Below the pieces are notes generated by a model. The model searched no databases. It was not told where the DNA came from and worked only from the letters and a program-made list of their open reading frames with translations. From an uncultured Actinomycetes bacterium (lineage in GTDB: Bacteria; Actinomycetota; Thermoleophilia; Solirubrobacterales; Solirubrobacteraceae), in the NCBI GenBank assembly GCA_937888775.1, contig CALAQT010000010.1, positions 1 to 30,413 on the forward strand: a stretch of 30,413 nucleotides of DNA, read 5' to 3'. Shown piece after piece: positions 24,481 through 30,413 of this stretch. Both the position numbers and the translations under genes were made by a program. Every line of letters starts with the position of its first letter. Positions within the stretch are counted from its first letter, which is position 1.

Positions 24481-26061
24481 CATCCAATCCCGAGCGCGTG
24501 TAGTTCGTGTGGCAAGTGGAGGGTGATCGGTCCGCCGGTGAGCAGCACGAGCGCGAGCGCGGCTTTGGCGGAGTGAAAGCCGTAGGCGCGGCGGGTGATG
24601 AGGCGAACCTTGTTGTTCAGAGCCTCGGTGCGTCCTTGGTTGATCCCGAGGCGGATCGCGGCGAGGATCCCGTCGCGGTGCTTGCGGATCGTCTTGCCGA
24701 GCTTGACGAACGGCGCGAGCCGGCAGCGGGCGAGGCGGGACAGGAGCCGGTCGATCAGCACGGTGACGTCGTCGATCGTGAGGCCGGGCTCGAAGATCCC
24801 GCGGACGGCTTCCTTGAGCGTGTAGGCGCGCCAGACCTCGCCGCCGGCGGCCTTGAGCCGGGCGAGGATGGCCGCTTGCTTATCGGTGAGCCTCTCGGGC
24901 TTTTTGAGCAGCGACCAGCGGGCGTCCTTGAAGCGGTTGGCGATGTCCTGGTCGCCGAGGAAGCGCAGTTCATTCCAGTAGCCGCGGCGGACCTCGTCCA
25001 GCGCCTGGTTGGCCAGCTGCACGACGTGGTACGGGTCGATACACACGGTCGCGTGCGGAGCGTGCTGGCGGACCGACTTGGCGTAGCCGCCGGTCATGTC
25101 CATCGAGACAGCGCGCAGCCTGGAGGCGCGCGCGAAGAGCGCGGGCTCGATCTCCTCACCCTGGTGCAGCCATGCGCCTTGAATGCCGTGGCCGGCCGGG
25201 ACGGTCGGGCAGGGGCCGAACGGGACCATGATCGCGGGCTCTGGCGGCGGCTGCGTGCGGCGCTCGGGTTCTGGCGGCGGGGGCGGCGGGTCGAGCTCGG
25301 CAAAGAACTCATCCGCGGCCGCCTGACCCTTGCCCTCGCACCCCCACACCACCTGGCGGCGCTGGTGGTCGGCGACGAGCGTGAGGTAGTTGTGCTGGCG
25401 CTTCCAGCTGACCTCGTCGATCCCGACCTCATACAGATCGTTGAGCCGGTCAGGGTCGAGCTCGTCGTCGCAGACGCGCTTGATGATCCGCCCGACCGTG
25501 TCCCAGTCGATCCGCAGCATCCGCTTGATCGTCGACTTGTCAGTCCGCGTCGCCAGCCACGAGACCAGGCACTCGAAGTCCCGCGTGAACTCCGATCCCG
25601 GCCGGGCGAACGGCACGCCCTCGGTCCGCGCCCCATGCTCCGGGCACCACAGCCGCCGGCGGCGGCAGTGGACCTCGAGCCGCCAGACCCCGAGATCAAG
25701 ATGCCGCCAGACCGAGCTCTCCGGCCGCGTGTCCTTGCGCGCCGCCGTCGAGAAGCCGCACTCCGGACACAGCAGCCTCCGGCGGCGAAGCGCCACCTCG
25801 ACGATCACCCGGCCGGGCTCGAACCGAACCTTCCTCACCCACACGCCCGGCAGGCGCACAAGCCTGGAAAATGCCGTCGTGACGCGCGCGCTGGCCCCTC
25901 CTTGCAAGCCGTTGACCTTCAGACAGCCAGCAGCCTGCAACGGCGGGCGGCGGCGCGTCGCCAACCAGCGCGCACCTTCCGGGAACTTCCTCAGCCGCGG
26001 AAAGCCCTGCTCAAACCCGGAATCAAGGTCTCACACTGACCACATCGACGCCGGGAGCGCC
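24452..26061 (-). mobile_element. Complete ISL3-family insertion sequence, 1610 bp
   Basis: The element has 29-bp imperfect terminal inverted repeats (24452-24480 and 26033-26061; differences at three positions), one transposase gene, and an 8-bp direct duplication AAAAACCT on both sides (24444-24451 and 26062-26069). Eight-base duplications are the known ISL3 habit. The intact duplication and full-length transposase point to a fairly recent, perhaps still mobile copy. It lies between the divergent stress operon and the 2TM/DUF4389/ATPase genes. Confidence 0.95.
24480..25907 (-). CDS. ISL3-family transposase
   Basis: DDE transposase of the surrounding element. The N-terminal zinc-finger part has CPECGFS and CPEHG pairs within an Arg-rich stretch. 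An HTH region follows (TDKSTIKRMLRIDWDTVGRI). The DDE_Tnp_ISL3 core has VGIDEVSWKRQHNYLTLVAD (first D), VSMDMTGGYAKSVRQHAPHA then CIDPYHVVQLANQALDEVRR (second D region) and INQGRTEALNNKVRLITRRA (final E). A proline-rich insertion of about 45 residues (with DPPPPPPEPE) separates core strands and is unusual for the family. Start uncertain: TTG at 25907 has GAAGG 8 nt upstream, a longer TTG at 25964 is open, and GTG at 25859 would trim conserved residues. The stop lies at the inner edge of the left terminal repeat. Confidence 0.92.
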   Translation of the reverse strand: MQGGASARVTTAFSRLVRLPGVWVRKVRFEPGRVIVEVALRRRRLLCPECGFSTAARKDTRPESSVWRHLDLGVWRLEVHCRRRRLWCPEHGARTEGVPFARPGSEFTRDFECLVSWLATRTDKSTIKRMLRIDWDTVGRIIKRVCDDELDPDRLNDLYEVGIDEVSWKRQHNYLTLVADHQRRQVVWGCEGKGQAAADEFFAELDPPPPPPEPERRTQPPPEPAIMVPFGPCPTVPAGHGIQGAWLHQGEEIEPALFARASRLRAVSMDMTGGYAKSVRQHAPHATVCIDPYHVVQLANQALDEVRRGYWNELRFLGDQDIANRFKDARWSLLKKPERLTDKQAAILARLKAAGGEVWRAYTLKEAVRGIFEPGLTIDDVTVLIDRLLSRLARCRLAPFVKLGKTIRKHRDGILAAIRLGINQGRTEALNNKVRLITRRAYGFHSAKAALALVLLTGGPITLHLPHELHALGIG

Positions 26062-26069
26062 AAAAACCT
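26033..26069. repeat. Right inverted repeat and target duplication of the ISL3 element
   Basis: The 29-bp terminal repeat (26033-26061, ending in GGGAGCGCC) is followed directly by the second AAAAACCT copy (26062-26069). Confidence 0.93.
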
Positions 26070-26330
26070 GAGTGACGGGCACTGATGAGGCAACTGCTTC
26101 TCGCCACCAGCGGGGCACCGCGACCGGTTCCAAGGGGCGCACAAGGCCGCGAGGTCTGGTTCAGAACGGGCGGGCGCGGCAGCCTGCCGCGATGGAGCGA
26201 GCTGTTGGCTGACTGCGACCTTCTCAGCGGGCTTGTCGCGAGCGAACCGGGCTCGCCGTAGGGGCTCCAGCCTGCGGGTTTGTCCGAGGGTGAATTCCGC
26301 GGGTTGTCCCGATGGCTGGCCCGACGTCCG

Positions 26331-26669
26331 GTGAGAGCATCAAACCATGGACACCCCCACACTGATAACCCTAACCATGCCCCTGCCGGCAGTCGCGGTG
26401 CGCTGCGAGGACAAGCGCTGCGTCGGCTGAAGAACCGTCGCGACTTCAGGGCGCACCTGTCCGCCTACTTACTGATCAACCTCATCGTCTGGGGCGGGTG
26501 GGTGATGAACGGCCTCAACTCTGGCCGATGGCCAGCGCCATGGCCGGTGTTCCTGACATTTGGCTGGGGGATCGTGATCGCCTTCAACGCCTTCGGCGTC
26601 TACCACCGGCGGCCCATCACCGAGAACCACGTCCGCCGCGAAATGGAACACCACGGGCGTACGTCATAA
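26331..26669 (+). CDS. 2TM domain protein
   Basis: Small membrane protein with the 2TM-domain pattern: a basic lead QALRRLKNRRDFRAHLSAYL, helix 1 (LLINLIVWGGWVMNG), a short Trp/Pro loop (RWPAPWPVF), helix 2 (LTFGWGIVIAFNAFGVY) and a polar tail ending in EMEHHGRTS. The start is unclear. GTG at 26331 is in frame. ATG at 26347 (MDTPTL) looks like the family's usual beginning but is one frame off and reaches a stop at the QALRRLK region, so a one-base indel near 26400 is possible. Upstream bases 26070-26330 contain no gene. Such proteins often accompany kinases or stress genes in actinobacteria; no biochemical role is known to me. Confidence 0.75.
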   Translation: MRASNHGHPHTDNPNHAPAGSRGALRGQALRRLKNRRDFRAHLSAYLLINLIVWGGWVMNGLNSGRWPAPWPVFLTFGWGIVIAFNAFGVYHRRPITENHVRREMEHHGRTS

Positions 26670-26811
26670 GCAGCTTCAGGCGCCCGCGATCGGTGGTTCG
26701 CGGAGGCCCCATCCGCAGCCAGTCCGGATGTGCGCGAAGCCGCGAGGAGTGAGACTGTCGTGTAGAACGTCGCGCTTTCGCCCGGTTTCAAACTAGAAGA
26801 AGGTGAGTCTG

Positions 26812-27552
26812 ATGCAGGCGACGCTATCACGGACGGTCAGCACGTATCCGGTGCGGGTCGAGGGGCATTTGGAGCATCCATCGCGGGGGCTGTGGCTGAT
26901 CAAGTGGCTGTTCGTGATCCCGCATTACATTGTGCTGGCGTTTCTGTGGCTGGCGTTTCTTGTCAGCGCCGTGATCGCGTTCGTGGCGGTGCTGTTCACC
27001 GGCCGCTATCCACGGTCGGTGTTTGATTTCAACGTCGGTGTGTTGCGCTGGTCTTGGCGCGTCGGGTTCTACGCCTTCGGCGCGAACGGAACCGATCGCT
27101 ATCCGCCGTTTACGCTCGCCGATGTGCCCGAGTACCCCGCGCGGCTGGATGTTGACTATCCCGAGCATCAGCGCACAGGTTTTCCGTTGATCGGCTGGTG
27201 GCTGGCTGGAATCCCGCAGTACGTGGTGGCGGGCGTGTTCATCGGCGGCGGGGGCGCTGCCGGCTGGACGGCGTCGGCGCATTCGTGGGGCGGCGCGACG
27301 GAGATCGGGTTGATCGCTTTGTTGGTGTTCGTCGCCGTGGTGGTGTTGCTGTTCCGCGGCGAGTATCCGCGATCGATCTTCGATTTCGTGCTAGGCCTGA
27401 ATCGCTGGGTGCTGCGCGTGGTCGCCTACGCAGCCGTGATGACTCCAGAGTACCCACCGTTCCGCGTCGACCCCGGCGAGGATGACCCCGCCGCAGCGCT
27501 GACGGTGGGATCGCCTGGGCCGATCGCGCCCACCGAATCCCAGCGCGCCTAG
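26812..27552 (+). CDS. DUF4389 membrane protein
   Basis: A 246-residue protein with two DUF4389-type halves. The first (about 10-110) begins [20 protein letters not shown] with [20 protein letters not shown] and [18 protein letters not shown]. The second (about 115-225) has [20 protein letters not shown] and [20 protein letters not shown], then TPEYPPF. The repeated (R/E)YPRS(V/I)FDF motif marks the internal duplication. About four or five helices are predicted. ATG at 26812 has GAAGAAGG ending 8 nt upstream; GTG at 26803 would overlap that site. It stands between the 2TM and heavy-metal ATPase genes on the same strand, with a 211-bp gap before the latter. Function unknown. Confidence 0.87.
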   Translation: MQATLSRTVSTYPVRVEGHLEHPSRGLWLIKWLFVIPHYIVLAFLWLAFLVSAVIAFVAVLFTGRYPRSVFDFNVGVLRWSWRVGFYAFGANGTDRYPPFTLADVPEYPARLDVDYPEHQRTGFPLIGWWLAGIPQYVVAGVFIGGGGAAGWTASAHSWGGATEIGLIALLVFVAVVVLLFRGEYPRSIFDFVLGLNRWVLRVVAYAAVMTPEYPPFRVDPGEDDPAAALTVGSPGPIAPTESQRA

Positions 27553-27763
27553 CCCGCCGAGCGCCGTCCGACTGAAGAGGTTACGATCGATCCAGGCGGT
27601 CCTGGCTCTGGGTCTGGGTCTGGAACATAAGGGGCGTCGGCAGCACGACTCGGTCAGGGCAAGCGCGTGAGCGGCTGGGGCTGGTGTGCGTCGCGGAGGT
27701 TTCGGGTCTGATCGGTGGGACGCTACGGATGCGCGCAGGGTACTTGTCCGTCAGCCTGGATCC

Positions 27764-29695
27764 ATGAGCACAGTCCGCGCATCGCAAGCCCTGCCGGCGG
27801 GGACGCTCCCGAATCAGCCGGGCGGTTCGTGGCGCGATCGTCTTGCTTGGCTGCTTGAGCATCAGGCACAGATCCTCGCGTCGATCGCCGTTGTTGCGAT
27901 CGCGGCCGGCGGGTTGTTGTATCTCGTTGGCGAGGGTCAGACTGGGCGGCTGGTGTGGGCGGCGGCGGTCGCAATGCTCTCGGCGGAGCTGACGTTCGAG
28001 GTCGGGCGCGCGATCGTCGTCGAGCGAAGTCTGGGTGTGGACACGATCGCGCTGGTCGCGATGGTCGGCTCGCTCGCGCTGGGCCAGGAGCTCGCCGGGG
28101 CTGTGATCGGGCTGATGTTCTCCGGCGGCGCGTCGCTTGAGACGATCGCGTCCAGACGCGCGCGTCGCGAGCTGACCGCGCTCGTGCAACGAGCGCCGAA
28201 GGTCGCGCAGCTCAGAGTCGGCGATCGCCTCGAGGAGGTGGCGGTCGAGCGGGTGCAGATCGGCGACGTCCTGGTCGTGCGCACCGGCGAGGTGATCCCA
28301 GTTGACGGGACGCTGGTCAGCGCCGAAGCGGTTGTGGACACGAGCACGCTCAGTGGCGAACCGCTTCCTGAGACCCTGACGCGCGGCATGGCGCTCCTCA
28401 GCGGCGCGGCTAACGCCGGCGCGCCGTTTGATGTGCGCGCGGATCGCCCGGCGAGCGAGAGTGCCTATTCGGCGCTCGTGCGACTTGTCGAGCAGGCGCA
28501 GACCCAGCGCGCGCCGCTGGTGCGGATGGCCGACCGCTACGCGGGGTTCTTTTTGCCGGCCACGCTCGTGGTCGCGGGTCTGGCCTGGATCCTGAGCGGG
28601 GACGCGGTCCGGGCGCTCGCGGTTGTGGTCGTCGCGACACCGTGCCCGCTGATCCTCGCGGCGCCGATCGCGCTGGTGTCGGGCCTGTCGCGCGCGGCGC
28701 GCGCCGGGATCATCGTCAAGGGCGCCGGCGCGATCGAGACACTCGGCCAGGCGCGCACGGTCCTGTTTGACAAGACCGGAACGCTGACCGTCGGCACGCC
28801 CGATGTGCGCGAGATCGTCACGCGCGGCGGCCTGGAGTCTGGCGAGCTGCTGCGGCTCGCGGCGTCGGTGGACCGCCTCTCCGCGCACGTTCTTGGCGAC
28901 GCGCTCGTCGGCGCCGCCACCGAGGCGGGCCTCGAGCTCACCCTCCCGAGCGACGTGCTCGAGGAGCCGGGCCAGGGAATCCAGGGCACGCTCGACGCTA
29001 GGCGCATTCTCGTGGGAAGCCGGGCATATATGCGCACATCCGGCATCCCGCAAGACGAGATCGCCTCCGTTTCTCTGTCTGCGACGCGTGGGTCAGGCGA
29101 AGCGCACGTGCTCGTCGCGATCGAGGGTCACCTCGCCGGGGTGATCGTGATGGCCGACGAGCTTCGCCCCGACGCCGAACACATCGTGGAGCGGCTGCGC
29201 GCCGAGGGCATACTCCACGTCGCGATGATCTCCGGAGACCGCCGGTCGGTCGCCGAGCGCGTCGGGCGCGAGCTCGGAGTCGACCGCGTCTACTCCGAGC
29301 AGTCCCCCGAGGACAAGCTCCAAGTGGTGCGCACCGTCCGCGCGGACCCCAACCTACGCCCCGTGATCATGGTCGGCGACGGCATCAACGACGCCCCCGC
29401 GCTCGCGCTCGCCGATCTCGGGATCGCGATGGGAGCCGCCGGCGCGACAGTCTCGTCGGAGACCGCTGACGCCGTGATCACCGTCGACCGGATCGACCGC
29501 GTCGCCGACGCCGTACACGCCGGGCGACGCGCCATGTTCATCGCCCGCCAAAGCGTCCTCACCGGCATGGGCCTCAGCCTCCTCGCGATGGGCGTCGCAG
29601 CCGCCGGATACCTCCCACCCGTCGCCGGCGCGCTCTTCCAAGAAGTGATCGACCTCGCCGTGATCCTCAACGCACTACGAGCCCTCCGAGGCTGA
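27764..29695 (+). CDS. Heavy-metal P1B-type ATPase with TPCPL motif
   Basis: Metal-exporting pump. The 643 residues lack an N-terminal metal-binding (HMA) domain. They show the actuator motif in TSTLSGEPLP (SGE in place of TGE), the membrane metal motif TPCPL (292-296), the phosphorylation site D336 in DKTGTLTVG, an HV pair (SAHVLGDAL) where most P1B pumps have HP, and the hinge GDGIND (538-543). Eight membrane segments are expected. TPCP-type pumps have a less defined metal range than CPC or SPC types, so the substrate is left open. ATG at 27764 follows a 211-bp gap containing a CCAGG-cggt-CCTGG inverted repeat (27592-27605). A dead relative of its actuator domain lies at 20434-20857. Confidence 0.9.
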   Translation: MSTVRASQALPAGTLPNQPGGSWRDRLAWLLEHQAQILASIAVVAIAAGGLLYLVGEGQTGRLVWAAAVAMLSAELTFEVGRAIVVERSLGVDTIALVAMVGSLALGQELAGAVIGLMFSGGASLETIASRRARRELTALVQRAPKVAQLRVGDRLEEVAVERVQIGDVLVVRTGEVIPVDGTLVSAEAVVDTSTLSGEPLPETLTRGMALLSGAANAGAPFDVRADRPASESAYSALVRLVEQAQTQRAPLVRMADRYAGFFLPATLVVAGLAWILSGDAVRALAVVVVATPCPLILAAPIALVSGLSRAARAGIIVKGAGAIETLGQARTVLFDKTGTLTVGTPDVREIVTRGGLESGELLRLAASVDRLSAHVLGDALVGAATEAGLELTLPSDVLEEPGQGIQGTLDARRILVGSRAYMRTSGIPQDEIASVSLSATRGSGEAHVLVAIEGHLAGVIVMADELRPDAEHIVERLRAEGILHVAMISGDRRSVAERVGRELGVDRVYSEQSPEDKLQVVRTVRADPNLRPVIMVGDGINDAPALALADLGIAMGAAGATVSSETADAVITVDRIDRVADAVHAGRRAMFIARQSVLTGMGLSLLAMGVAAAGYLPPVAGALFQEVIDLAVILNALRALRG

Positions 29696-29725
29696 AAACG
29701 GCATCCGACTCGAACGAGGCACCCA

Positions 29726-30030
29726 ATATTCAAGACCATCCTACGGGCCACAGATGGGTCCGAAACCCCGCCCGAGCGGCTCGCCTACGCCAAGGCGCTC
29801 GCGAGCGGTCAAGGCGCGATGCTCGTCGCCGTGCACATCCTGCACCAGACCACGACTGACAACAACCAGATGGCTCTGGTCCGCACGTCTACCAGAACGA
29901 CTTACCTGGCCAGGTCACCAAGCTGGTCGGGGAGCTTTCGCGCGACGGACTCGATGCGATCGCCAAGGTCGTCAACCACGTCGGACCTCAGCCCGCCCAG
30001 GGCATTTCTGTCATCGCCCGGGAAGCCCGA
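29726..30030 (+). pseudogene. Decayed universal stress protein gene
   Basis: FKTILRATDGSETPPERLAY and AKALASGQGAMLVAVHI are the first strand and helix of a UspA domain. After about 29875 homology continues one frame over as NDLPGQVTKLVGELSRDGLD, VNHVGPQPAQGISVIAREA. The ATP-binding glycine loop is missing. The codon before FKT is ATA where ATG is expected, so the start is lost. A GAGG site still precedes it. The gene therefore has three defects: start, frame and 3' end. It begins 31 bp after the ATPase stop and was probably its operon partner. Confidence 0.72.
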
Positions 30031-30216
30031 CAGATCTCAGCCCTCGGCCACCATCTTCGCGATAAACGCGTGGCAGCCTGGAAAGCCCATTCAGATGCAT
30101 CCAGACCTGCTCCATGTATAACCGCAGCGACCGCAACGGGGTACTCACCCCGACCGGGATCAAGGTCACGGCTACCAATCCTCGACCAGAGAGTCAATCG
30201 CGTCGGTGAACCGCAC

Positions 30217-30413
30217 GTGGTGAGAGCAGTCGTGCATCCACTGCTCGTCCTGGGGGTGAGCGCGGTGGCGCGCGCAGGCGTCCTCGGCTACGTGATCCTG
30301 TACTTCGGTGTGGCGGCGTCGTGGGTCGGTGTTCCGATCATCGGAGCCAGCTTCCTCGCCGCCGCCGGGGTTCTTGCGAGCGAGGGTGAGCTGAACCTGT
30401 GGCTCGTGATGGT
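30217..30413 (+). CDS. DedA-like membrane protein, 3' end outside the window
   Basis: The visible 65 residues read VHPLLVLGVSAVARAGVLG, ILYFGVAASWVGVPIIGASF and LAAAGVLASEGELNLWLVM. This is the N-terminal beginning of a DedA/SNARE-associated family membrane protein, a group linked to polyprenyl-phosphate or phospholipid translocation and membrane homeostasis. GTG at 30217 or 30220 could be the start; neither has a strong ribosome site. The gene runs off the right edge. Between the universal stress remnant and this start (about 30031-30216) I see nothing. Confidence 0.65.
   Translation, partial: MVRAVVHPLLVLGVSAVARAGVLGYVILYFGVAASWVGVPIIGASFLAAAGVLASEGELNLWLVM

Overview
The window is GC-rich, uses GTG/TTG starts and 4-nt stop/start overlaps, and has leaderless-type promoters. 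It carries actinobacterial families: a lysyl-phosphatidylglycerol (LPG) synthase domain, a decaprenyl-phosphate phosphoribosyltransferase remnant, DUF4389, DUF5661, a CtpE-like ATPase and universal stress proteins. My best guess is a soil actinobacterium, possibly Thermoleophilia/Solirubrobacterales. That is inferred from protein flavour only; there is no rRNA or other marker gene.

Layout. (1) 1-1.6 kb: an IS5/IS1182-type transposase on the minus strand. (2) 1.8-8.8 kb: an intact OmpR-type two-component system, followed by a three-gene unit: membrane LPG-synthase-like protein, an exported esterase fused to a DMT-type transporter, and a small membrane protein. The regulator promoter and the upstream region of the synthase share CTCAG repeats spaced 11 bp apart. 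This suggests that the system regulates itself and the lipid-modifying unit. (3) 9.3-13.6 kb: a decayed zone with a GGDEF-EAL protein carrying four frameshifts, a response regulator cut off in its receiver domain, its small exported neighbour with a CTCAT-repeat promoter, and a 5'-truncated UbiA-type gene. (4) 13.7-20.2 kb: a secreted two-repeat protein, SRPBCC proteins, a flavodoxin, a CtpE-like P-type ATPase and a universal stress protein. (5) 20.4-24.3 kb: a P-type ATPase fragment, then a tightly overlapping minus-strand operon (tandem universal stress protein, flavodoxin, small membrane protein, two SRPBCC proteins, DUF5661) behind a palindromic operator. (6) 24.45-26.06 kb: a complete ISL3-family insertion sequence with 29-bp inverted repeats and an 8-bp target duplication. 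(7) 26.3-30.4 kb: 2TM protein, DUF4389 protein, a TPCP-type heavy-metal P-type ATPase, a broken universal stress gene and the start of a DedA-like protein.

Functionally, the left half looks like signal-controlled membrane-lipid aminoacylation with a possible hydrolase/translocator partner. The right half looks like a stress and ion-homeostasis island built from repeated paralogues (universal stress proteins, flavodoxins, SRPBCC proteins, P-type ATPases). An IS has landed between its two divergent arms. Many genes carry single-base frameshifts at short G/C runs. These are either real decay or uncorrected sequencing indels, and raw reads would settle which.
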